Assembly (NCBI GenBank): GCA_037178855.1
Contig: JASJZC010000005.1
Location: forward strand, 1,054,001 to 1,118,000
Direction of reading: 5' to 3'
Length of the DNA: 64,000 bases
From: Oscheius sp. JU75
Taxonomy: Eukaryota > Nematoda > Chromadorea > Rhabditida > Rhabditidae
Shown here: positions 12,665-22,918 of the stretch, one piece after another
Layout: every line of letters starts with the position of its first letter
How positions within the stretch are numbered: position 1 is the stretch's first letter
Notes under the pieces: model-generated
Seen by the model: only the letters and a program-made list of their open reading frames with translations
Told to the model about the DNA's origin: nothing
The model's database searches: none
Position numbers and translations under genes: made by a program

Positions 12665-13667
12665 CAGGGTGCGCCAAAATTATTGCAACTCAGAAAAAAC
12701 ATCGTATCTAACGGTTAAACCTAGTTTTTGACAAACGAACATTCAACAACTATTTATTGATTGTTTTTGCACAAAAATCAACATTAAGATTCGAATCTTC
12801 CTCCATCGGCATCGAGGCATGCTTTTAGTCGCTTGGGGAAGTCGTTGACGGTGGCGCCCAGATAGGTGGCATCCAGTTCATTCCGTGTTTTTTCAAGAGC
12901 TGCTTTCAAGGAATCGATGTTCTTGTGTGGTGTCTTGCAGCCTTTTGCTTCAAGAACACTCCAAACAGAGAAGTCCATTGGATTAAGGTCCGGTGAGCTC
13001 GCTTGCTTTTGCACCAATCTTGCACAGCACGAGCCTTGTGAGCAGGAGCTCCATCTTGTTGAAATGTCCATTTCCGCTGTTTGAAGTGCTTTTTAGCCCA
13101 GGGAAGAATGTGTGTCTTCAGAAGATCCAAATAGTTGGCAGCATTGACTTTTTTTTTTTCGCTTCTGTTTTGTGGCTTCCGTAATCAATTGCGAGCGGTT
13201 TTTCTTGTAAGTCATCTTCAAAGTATTCTTGACAATTCTTCTCAACGATGTGCCCGACATGTTCATATCTTTGGCCAGTTTGCGAACGGAACGATTGGGG
13301 TTCTTGCGAAGACGATTGATATTGGCTCCAGTGATGACAGATTTGCGTCTTCCTCGTCCAGTTCAATCAGCAACGGTGCCCAGCTCAGCAAAGCGTTGAA
13401 TAGTACGATATACGACGGTTTAATTCACTCCCAGACGTCTCTGGATGTCGGGCGCCGAGACTCCACCTCTGTATAACGAGATAATCGAGTCCCTATGAAT
13501 TGAAGCCTTGACCATCCTGAACATCATGAATGTTAGGATTTATCTTTAAGGAAAACATGCTAACTCATCAAATAAAATCGACACAAACATCATAAGAAAA
13601 ATAAAAATACGAAAAAAGTTGGTATTAAACCGAGCGCGCGCAGTTGCCATAATTTTGGCGCACCCTG
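12665..13667. mobile_element. Tc1/mariner element with internally deleted transposase
   Basis: The ~30-bp inverted repeats start CAGGGTGCGCCAAAATTAT at 12665 and mirror at 13667, flanked by TA. The left TA directly abuts the target duplication of the MITE, giving TATA between the two elements. The interior carries the minus-strand transposase pseudogene described separately. At about 1.0 kb it is shorter than a typical intact ~1.3 kb element. Confidence 0.92.
12787..13515 (-). pseudogene. Tc1/mariner transposase, broken
   Basis: The frame starts at ATG 13515 with a helix-turn-helix N-terminal region (SIISLYRGGVSAPDIQRRLG, then TGRGRRKS). There are two in-frame stops early on, a frame change after a Lys-rich stretch near 13150, and another after DWCKSK. 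The central motifs FQQDGAPAHKARAVQDWC and SPDLNPMDFSVW are those of the mariner-type DDE domain. The segment that should hold the first catalytic Asp is missing between the Lys stretch and NYLDLLKTHILPW. The protein cannot be active. Other open frames here are shadows of this one. Confidence 0.9.
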
Positions 13668-14319
13668 TATTTTTGCCTGAATAAATATATAGAGCCCACG
13701 CTTCTCTGGTTTCTGAAGAAAAGTTGTCTCTTGATAAAACGATCACTGGCTGTTATAGGTTTCTAGTCGAAATTAGATTCGTTAGAGGGTAACTGACACC
13801 AGAGGACAGGTGACCACGAGAAATGTCCATTCTTTTACACTACTGCTGAAGCAAAAAGCTTTTGGTTAGTATTTTATGCCTCAGTGTGTGAGAAATAGTG
13901 GTGTTTTACCATGGATGAAGATATTCGCTGATACGGTGAAACAAAAACCTTATTTTGGGTAGAACATTGGAAGCATGAATATTGGTAACAATCTTGACAA
14001 GACACCAGTCTGGGAAAGCAATAATTTCAAGCTCTTGGTGAAACAAAAAACATGAAAGCCCTAATGATTAGTACAAAACGGGCATAGGACTAACTGCCAC
14101 TCTGGCTGGCGTCGCGGTTCTGAATCACAGAGTGCCTGTATTAGCCAAGATTGCCGCTAGAATTCCTTCATCGGGTTCGTGTCCCGGGCAGTTCTCCCTA
14201 CCTCTGTGATGAGCGCCTTACAATTAACAAAAAAAAGACAGAGACAGACTATGAGAGTAATATGAATCAGAAGAACTGCGATGACACGCAAGTTTCATCC
14301 ACTTACTTATTTCTATCCC

Positions 14320-14440
14320 TGTTCCAGCTTTTGCGCCGGCCTGAAGAACATTTCGGCTTGATTAGAAGGAGACTGTGGTCTGGCAGATGCCTTCTGCGAA
14401 GTTTGGACATTTGCCGAAGAACGATGTACAGCAATGGGGG
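14320..14440 (+). repeat. First copy of a ~110-bp coding-like duplication
   Basis: The sequence is closely similar to 14608-14720 (for example both contain gattagaaggagactgtg and tctggcagatgccttctg), but small deletions disrupt the reading frame present in the second copy. It looks like a tandem duplicate of an exon that decayed. Confidence 0.7.
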
Positions 14441-14589
14441 TTTTGAGAACTATAAAGAATTGATCCCTCATTCTTTTAAACAAATCTGATCGGTTCTCTG
14501 AGTCTGTTTACGTCCTTCCATTGTTTCTGACTGGGCTTCAACAGCGTGACAAACAATAGAGATAAGGTAGCACTGAGTTAGCACAACGA

Positions 14590-14812
14590 TCACGAGAGAG
14601 CAAGCTTGCAAAACTCCTGAAGAATATTTCGGCTCGATTAGAAGGAGACTGTGATCTGGCAGATGCCTTCTGTGATGCTGTGGAAAAATTCGGACATTTG
14701 GCGATGAATGAAGTACAGCAAAGGGAAGCAAGACAAATAAAAGTTTGCCTCTCTGTCTTAAATACTTCATCTCCAATTTCACCATTAGAATTTATCAACT
14801 CTGCTCAGCCCT
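14590..14812 (+). other. Candidate exon, intact copy of the duplication
   Basis: An open frame reads RESKLAKLLKNISARLEGDC and on through DLADAFCDAVEKFGHL, an amphipathic helical peptide not assigned to a family. It lies about 350 bases upstream of exons that appear to join the ankyrin gene, but no donor here gives the phase that the next exon needs. It may be an upstream ankyrin-gene exon or part of a dead element. Confidence 0.35.
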
Positions 14813-15148
14813 AACTGGTCAAGAAGTCTTTGTCTCTTCTAACTGCAAGCTCTCTCCTTGCCCGTAACATTTCTCTTATCAGCTTCCTTCCAATTCTACT
14901 CAAACAAAAATTCTCCGCTCTTTGCTTTCATAATGCCAGAGCGTTCTGCGTCTTATTTGGCGCTTCTTTTTCTTGAGTCTCTAGCTAGTTATCTACCTAT
15001 CTCTGTCTCTTTGCCTCACCGTCATTTTGCTATTCTGCCTCTGGCTAGCTGTCACCCTGTCTCTCTGCCTCCCTGTCTCTTGTCTCTCTGTCTCTCGACA
15101 ACCTTACAGAGAGACAAAGAGATAGAGCCTGCAATGTCATAGTTTCAG

Positions 15149-18100
15149 ACTGATCAGCCACGTTAAAACACTGACTCCTATTCTACACGAAAAAAATGAA
15201 GAAGCCGGCATTGCCATTGCCATGGTATGTATCAGATTTTAGAAAAAAAAAATCTTTTCATAAGATTACCTGAAAAGCGAAGGTATATAGGCCCGAAGCT
15301 CATTTAACTGTTTTGTCTGATAGCTGCCCTTTTCAGGAACCTACCAACTTCCGTGATCTCCTTCCTGTCTCTCGACGAGCAGTTGTTGATTTTTTGATTA
15401 AACAGAAGGGATGGCCTGTGCTGAAGGTAATCATCAGCACTGAATCTCAAGAAGTTCAACAGGCCTTTGAAGCTTTTATGAGTAGTGCGAATAAAGTGGG
15501 TCTGCATAGAAAGTAGATTCCAGAAAACGTTTTAAGAGCGATGACCATGCTTCGATTCGGGATCCACATATACAGCTACCGTATGAGGAAACGTCAGCAG
15601 TAGAGTTACCGCAGTTGATCGTAGTCAAGGAGACAGACGATGAAAAGAAAGAGGACACGAAGGATAAAAACAAATCCTCTACTTCCGACATTACCGATCT
15701 CCATATTGCCGTTCGTCAGGGAGATGCGAAACTGGTTAAGTCGCTAATGGATCAAGGAGTCGATATAAATGGCAAAGAAGCCGAGGAAAACTACTCTCCT
15801 TTGCATGTTGCTACCCAAAATGGTCGCATTGACATGATCAAGCTTCTCCTCCAAAATGGAGCTATCGTCGACAGTGAAGGCGAAAATCTCTGCACTCCAC
15901 TGCACATTGCTACTCTACATGGACATCATCTGGTCGTGGAAATGCTGATCACGGCAGGAGCTTCGGTCTATTCAAAGGCTAGAGATGAGTGGTCTTCTTT
16001 ACATTTAGCTGCTAACAATAATCACACTGAGAGTGCCAGAATCCTGCTCAAGCATCACGCGCCGATCGATGCCGTAACTGTGATCGGCAGAACTTCTCTT
16101 CATGTAGCTGCTGAAAATGGTCATGTTGAGATGATGAAACTTCTCCTCCAACATGGAGCTATCGTCGACAGTCGCGACAACGATCTCATCACCCCACTTC
16201 ACCTTGCTGCTGAAGAGGGGCACGGTCAAGTAGTGGACTTGCTTCTTGGGGCCGGAGCTTCGGTAACGGCAAAGGATGTATATGGGCGGACACCTTTACA
16301 CTTTTCTGCATCAAATAATCGCATTGAAAGTGCCACAACCCTGCTCAAGCATAGCGCACCGATTGATGCCGTTACCCGTGAGAACCGTACTCCTCTTCGT
16401 TTTGCTGCCCAAAATGGTCATGTTGACATGGTCAAGTTTCTCCTCGAATATGGAGCTATCACCGACAGTCAAGATAAACCTCAGGCCACACCACTGCACT
16501 ATGCTGCTCTTCAAGGCCATAATTTGATGGTGAAAATGCTCATTACAGCAGGAGCTTCGGTCTCTTCGAAGGATAAAAATGGGTTAACTCCTTTACATTT
16601 TGCTGTCAAGTATAATCGCATTGAAAGTGCCAAAATCCTGTTCAAGCATCGCGCGCCGATCGGTGCCGTAAGTGTAATCGGCAGAACTCTTCTTCATGTA
16701 GCTGCCAGAAAAGGTCACGTTGACATGGTGAAGCTTCTCCTCCAACATGGAGCTATCGTCGACAGTCGCGACCATGCTTCCATCACCCCACTTCACCTTG
16801 CTGCTCGTCATGGACATCATGTGGTCGTGGAAATGCTCATCACAGCAGGAGCTTCGGTCTCTTCAAAGGATAAAAATGGGTGGACTCCTTTGCAATTTGC
16901 TGTTAAATTCAATAATCACATTGAATGTGCCAAGACCCTGTTCAAGTATCACGCGCCGATTGATGCCGGTACCCTTAACAAGCATACTCCTCTTCACTTT
17001 GCCGCAAAAAAAGGACATGTTGACATTGTCAAACTTCTCATCCAACATGGAGCTATCGTCGACAGTCGCGACCATGATCTCATCACTCCACTTCATGTTG
17101 CTGCTTGTCATGGACATCATGTGGTCGTGGAAATGCTCATCACAGCAGGAGCTTCGGTCTCTTCAAAAGATAAAGATGCAAAGACTCCTTTACATTTAGC
17201 TGCTAGAGATAATCAAATTGAAAGTGCCAGAACCCTGCTCAAGCATGGCGCCTCGATTGATGCCGTCACTGTGATCGGCAGAACTTCTCTCCATGTAGCT
17301 GCCGAAAATGGTCATGTTGACATGGTCAAGCTTCTTCTCCAACATGGAGCTATCGTCGACAGTGCAGATAGCGAACACGCCACACCACTTCTTCTTGCTG
17401 CTGCAGAGGGGCACGATCAAGTGCTGGACTTACTTCTTGGAGCCGGAGCTTCGGCCTCTTCAGAAGACTTGGAAGGGTGGACTTCTTTACATTTTGCCGC
17501 AAATATAGGACATGTTGACATGGTCAAGCTTCTTCTCCAGCATGGAGCTATCGTCGACAATGCAGATAGCGAACACGCCACTCCACTTCTTCATGCTGCT
17601 GCAGAGGGGCACGATCAAGTGCTGGACTTACTTCTTGGAGCAGGAGCTTTGGTCTCTTCAAAAGATAAATATGCGAGGACTCCTTTACATTTAGCTGCTA
17701 GACATAATCACATTGAAAGTGCCAGAACCCTGCTCAAGCATGGCGCACCGATTGATGCCGTCACTGTGATCGGCATAACTTCTCTCTATGTAGCTGCCGA
17801 AAATGGTCATGTTGACATGGTCAAGCTTCTTCTCCAACATGGAGCTATGGTCGACAATGCAGATTGCGAATACGCCACTCCACTTCACCTTGCTGCTAAA
17901 GAGGGACACGATCAAGTGCTGGACTTACTTCTTGGAGCCGGAGCTTCGGTCTCTTCAGAGGATTTAGATGGGCACTCTCCTTTACATTATGCCGCAAAAA
18001 AAGGACATGTTGACATGGTCAAACTTCTCATCCAACATGGAGCTATCGTCGATAGTGAAGGCGAAGATCTCTGCACTCCACTGCACCTTGCTGCTCTTCA

Positions 18101-20066
18101 TGGACATCATCTGGTCGTGGAAATGCTGCTCACGGCAGGAGCTTCGGTCTATTCAAAGCCTGGAGATGACTGGACTTATTTACATTTAGCTGCTAACAAT
18201 AATCACACTGAGAGTGCCAGAATCCTGCTCAAGCATGGCGCCTCGATCGATGCCGTCACTATGATCGGCAGAACTTCTCTTCATGTAGCTGCTGAAAATG
18301 GTCATGTTGAGATGATGAAACTTCTCCTCCAACATGGAGCTATCGTCGACAGTCGCGACAACGATCTCATCACCCCACTTCACCTTGCTGCTTGTCATGG
18401 ACATCATGTGGTCGTGGAAATGCTAAGCACAGCAAGAGCTTCGGTCTCTTCAAAAGATAAAGATGCGAAGACTCCTTTACATTTAGCTGCTAGAGATAAT
18501 CAAATTGAAAGTGCCAGAACCCTGCTCAAGCATGGCGCCTCGATTGATGCCGTCACTGTGATCGGCAGAACTTCTCTCCATGTAGCTGCCGAAAATGGTC
18601 ATGTTGACATGGTCAAGCTTCTTCTCCAACATGGAGCTATCGTCGACAGTGCAGATAGCGAACACGCCACACCACTTCACCTTGCTGCTGAAGAGGGACA
18701 CGATCAAGTGCTGGACTTACTTCTTGAAGCCGAAGCTTCGGTCACTTCAAGAGATAAAGATGTAAGGACTCCTTTACATATAGCTGCTAGAGATAATCGC
18801 ATTGAAAATGCCAGAATTCTGCTCAAGCATCGCGCCCCGATTGATGCTGGTACCCTTACGAACCATACTCCTCTTCATGTTGCTGCCCAAAAAGGTCATG
18901 TTGACATGGTCAAACTTCTCCTCCAACATGGAGCTACTATCGACAGTCGCGACAATTTCTTCTGCACCCCACTACACCTTGCTGCTGCAGAGGGGCACGA
19001 TCAAGTGATGGACTTACTTCTTGGGGCCGAAGCTTCGGTAACGGCAAAGGATGTATATGGGCGGACACCTTTACACTTTTCTGCATCAAATAATCGCATT
19101 GAAAGTGCCACAACCCTGTTCAAGCGTGGCGCGCCGATCGATGCAGCCACTGTAATCGGCAGTACTCCTCTTCATTTTGCTGCCGAAAACGGTCATGGCG
19201 AAATGGTCAAGCTTTTCCTCGAACATGGAGCTATCGTCGACAGTGAAGACGGAAATCTCTGCACTCCACTGCAGATTGCTACTCTTCATGGACATCATCT
19301 GGTCGTGGAAATGCTGATCACGGCAGGAGCTTCGGTCTCTTCAAAGGATAAAAATGGGTGGACTCCTTTGCATCTTGCTTCCGAAAGAAATCGCTTTGAA
19401 TGTGCCAGAATCATGCTCAAGCATCGCGCCCCGATCGATGCTATCACTGTGATCGGCAGAACTTCTCTTCATGTAGCTGCTGAAAATGGGCATGTTGACA
19501 TGGTGAAGCTTCTCCTCCAACATGGAGCTATCGTCGACAGCGAGGATTACGATCGGGCCACACCACTTGTTAATGCTTATGATACCGACGGACGTACTCC
19601 TCTTCATATCGCTTGTAGTGAAGACATGATCGAAGTAGTCAAAATATTGCTTAACTACAAGGCTACGATCGAAGTCAGTGACAAAAATGGATGGTCTCCT
19701 CTTCAAGTCGCTTGCTTGACAGGTGCGATCAATTGCGTCACCTATCTTCTCGAACATGGGGCAAATCCGAACACGAGAGCAAACGATGGCTCAACTGCAT
19801 TATATAACGCTGCGGATGCTAACCACACCCATGTAGTCAAAATCCTCGTCCAATATGAAGCCAATGTAGACGCCCGTTGTATCTTTCTTCAGTCAGCACT
19901 GCACATTGCCAGTGTTAAAGGAAACGTTGACATTGTAACTCTTCTCCTACAAGCGGGCGCCAACCCTAATAGTGCGGACAAGAACAATGAGACTCCTCTA
20001 CAGTTTGCTCGAGCAGAAGATCACAACGAAGTAGCGGCCATTCTAGTGAAACATGGAGCCCGTTAG
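15149..20066 (+). CDS. Giant ankyrin-repeat protein (44 repeats), 5' end unresolved
   Basis: Exons 15149-15224, 15337-15495 and a 4.45-kb exon 15615-20066 join in phase. The upstream exons read LISHVKTLTPILHEKNEEAG and EPTNFRDLLPVSRRAVVDFL, unrecognised helical sequence. No initiator ATG was identified, so the start may be further upstream. The large exon has an acidic/basic linker, then 44 ankyrin repeats I counted by their TPLHxAA and LLLxxGA signatures. Repeats 3-39 follow an A-B-C three-repeat super-unit (~99 residues): A ends LLxxGA after EGHDQV or HGHHLV, B carries the IESARTLLKH signature, C has GHVDMVKLLLQHG. The last five repeats are diverged. There is no membrane segment, kinase or death domain. 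AATAAA at 20099-20104. Function cannot be inferred beyond protein binding. Confidence 0.85.
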
Positions 20067-20206
20067 ACAAACAAACATCCAATAACCGTTGAGCTTCAAA
20101 TAAATATTATCATTGTATATATCTTATTGTTTTATCCACGTTTTTCTACTCTCGACTCTATTCTGTCTCTCTGTCTAAACAAAACAAAACATCTGCAATC
20201 CCTGTA

Positions 20207-20505
20207 TTAGATGGAACTTCCCGTCTTGCTGCTCTCCTTAAATCGGCAGCGAGTCTTGTCCCACAATCTCGGCCGACTTCTGCCTATAGATGTTGCGTCC
20301 GAACTTCTTGACGGCGAAGCAGAAGGTCTCCGGTGCCTGGCAGTCGTCCTCCTTATCCGCAATCGTGCAAACACATCTCCCTGCCGCACGGCCAAAATAT
20401 CTTCTCCTTTTGTTCCATCCGTATTGTTTCCGCCGTTGCCGTACAGACCCCTCTACACAAGAAAGCGCGCTTCTCGGCGGGACAATTGTCGGCCTGATGT
20501 GAAAG
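20207..20505 (-). pseudogene. Possible cysteine-rich secreted protein, frame-broken
   Basis: After a good acceptor (20505) one minus frame reads ADNCPAEKRAFLCRG; a second frame then reads GGNNTDGTKGEDILAVRQGD; a third reads CVCTIADKEDDCQAPETFCF and FAVKKFGRNIY, ending at a stop. Each piece looks coding and cysteine-patterned, but they need two frame changes with no room for introns. Either the locus is degenerate or the sequence has indel errors. No family is assigned. The overlapping plus-strand frame (20211-20567) is a shadow. Confidence 0.3.
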
Positions 20506-20724
20506 GTTTGTCCTCTATTTCAATCTCCGACCTCCCGGGGAGAGTCGGGGATCAATTTTTTTTATAAACCAGTTATATCCTATGAAGCGTTGTAGCTCTG
20601 TCTCTCTTCTGTCCTTAGCCTCGAATCCAGCAAATGTAGAATCCGTTTAAACTCCAGGAAAACTCGTCCTTGGACATTTCTGAAAGTAGAGCGTTTTTAT
20701 ATAAACTGACCGTTTTTCCAAGGG

Positions 20725-20880
20725 AGTGAAGAAAACCTCTCAATCGATCTGTGTTCAACTAGCCGTCAAAGTAGCAGGCTATTTCGTCAACAACAAGCTG
20801 ACCCCTAACTGCAGACAATGGAGCTCCTGTCTATTACTTCAGAATCTGAAAGAAAACTTTGAGAGGCAGAAAGACTGAGA
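20725..20880 (+). other. Candidate C-terminal exon of an unrecognised gene
   Basis: Plus strand reads GVKKTSQSICVQLAVKVAGY, continues FVNNKLTPNCRQWSSCLLLQ and stops after NFERQKD. Codon content looks coding, with three cysteines. The only nearby acceptor is a weak AAG, and no upstream exon was found. It may be unrelated to the cysteine-rich locus on the other strand. Confidence 0.3.
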
Positions 20881-21539
20881 CAGATCCTCTTCAAACAATT
20901 AGTTCGATTCTAATTGATCCAGTTAACACCCCCACTCTCTTTTACAGCCGTTTCCACATGCTCCAATACCATTTATAATTAAAAGACAATCTCAATCACT
21001 GTTCAGATTGTCCATGCGCCTCCTCCTCCTGATAAACTTTCTACAACTGTCTCTCTACACTCTCTTCAGCTTCTAGTACTTCAACCCTTCGTGTCTAACA
21101 TGATCCGGGAGAAGCGATTTAATTGTCCAGAGTGCTGAGCTCTCCTCTCCCTCATCAGAGAACCGAACAATATGAACGAAATGGAAATTGGGCGAAACGA
21201 AACAATATGAACGAAATGGAAATTGAACAAAACGAAATTGGGATTGGAGACGTGAATAGAAATGAATGGGATCCTATCCGGATATCTGAGAGACAGAGAC
21301 TAACGCAACTTCGACTAGGAAACAATAACTGTACATACCATGAGCTCTCAGCTTCTCGCTTGAATATGAAGGACGCGGAAATAGAGAAAGGATGATGTCC
21401 AGACTCATTGCTATAGCCTCATCTGCCGGATTCGAACAGACGACCACCTTTTGAACCCATTTTTCCGATTTCTCGACCCAACTCCCTGTCCAAGTATTGC
21501 TATCGTCCCTGGGGAGCTCAATGACAGTTATATCCTCTG

Positions 21540-22403
21540 ATACCTTTGAATTTTGCCCGATTTCTATTCCCTTCTGCCAGCCTGTACTGGTCCTTCTCTC
21601 TCACTTCGCCCTGTTCGCATTTTCCGCGCCAGTCGAGCCACCATGACAGAAGCAACGTTCTCCCAAAGAAGGTATCTCGCGAACTGACTTGACTTGCCAA
21701 CAATTAGTGTGCGCACAAAATAGTGTACACTAATTGGCAATATTGGCTTCAGACAGACAGACAGAGACGCGAGGACATTTTATACAAGACAAGTTAGGCT
21801 ACGCCCCTTCGGGGCTCAGTGATAATCTGATTCTTCCAAAACTGCTCGATTTCTACTTCCTTCTGTCCAACTGTCGTGACCCTTTCCTCCAATTGAGGTA
21901 TCGTGACAGGAGCAACATCCTCCCAACGAAGCTATCTCCCAAACTGACTCGATTTGGCTTGACTTGCAAACAATTAGTGTGCGCACAAAATAGTGCACAC
22001 TAATTGGCAATATTGGCTTCAGACAGACACACACACACAGACAGAGACGCGAGGACAATTTAAAAAAGACAAATTAGGCCGCCGCCTATTCGGGGCGGTA
22101 GCCTAACTTGTTGCGCACCTTGAGGCATATCTACCTTGTCATTTCCCCAGCAAAAACGATTGCTAATGACCATTTCTAATCAGTGAAACCCACTTCCCAT
22201 TCTTTGACTCCACTTTCTATTCCCTTCTGTCAGCCTGTACTGGTCCTTCTCTCTCACTTCGCCCTGTTCGCATTTTCCGCGCCAGTCGAGCTACCATGAC
22301 AGAAGCAACGTTCTCCCAAAGAAGGTATCTCCCGAACTGACTTGACTTGCAAACAATTAGTGTGCGCACAAAATAGTGCACACTAATTGTCAATTAGGGC
22401 TTC

Positions 22404-22434
<31 letters not shown>

Positions 22435-22465
22435 GACGCGAGGACAATTTAAAATAGATAATAAT
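21540..22465 (+). repeat. Three tandem copies of a dispersed ~280-bp repeat
   Basis: Each copy has 'ctgtactggtccttctctct'-like 5' sequence, then a ccagtcgag / catgacagaagcaacgttct block, gaactgacttgacttgc, a hairpin built on aattagtgtgcgcac ... gtgcacactaatt, and gacagacagacagagacgcg. Starts are near 21540, 21820 and 22205. Further copies lie at about 27375-27600 (+) and 61735-61885 (inverted). It is non-coding and unclassified. Confidence 0.85.
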
Positions 22466-22918
22466 TAGCAGGGCCCAGAATTCAGAAGGGCCTTCAACTG
22501 GTCGTGAGAATCTCCCCAAAAATTTTCCTCGCCGTCGTGCATACAGTAGGCTCCAGACTAATGGAAGCCTTTAGGACATTGAGAGACTGAAATGGTCATT
22601 GTCTCTCTGCCGTCAAAAACCGGATCAGGTACGTATATTAAACGAAAATACAATGAACATGAAAAAAAGATCGATTGTTCACGCTTTTTCTATGCTTTCT
22701 CTGTATTTTTCGTTTATCGAAGCGGACGTACCTAATGCATGTTTTGACGGCAAATCGATTGGACCCATCTAAAAGGCGAAAAAATGAGTGTAGTACCTAA
22801 ACATGCAAAATGAGCGTTTTGGCGAGAAACTCGTGTAGGGACCCGTTTAAAATTTTTCTAAAAAAAAAAATAGTCATGGTCCTCATTTGAGGCTACAAGA
22901 ACCTCAAAAAGGTGTCCT

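Noticed and set aside
14090-14200. tRNA-like ggttcgtgtcccgggca sequence
   Set aside because: No matching acceptor stem, D arm or anticodon stem could be drawn; no tRNA gene was seen anywhere in the window.
20211-20567. 118-codon plus-strand frame starting MELPVLLLSL
   Set aside because: The opposite strand shows better cysteine-patterned peptides; the plus frame is Arg/Leu-rich like an antisense shadow.
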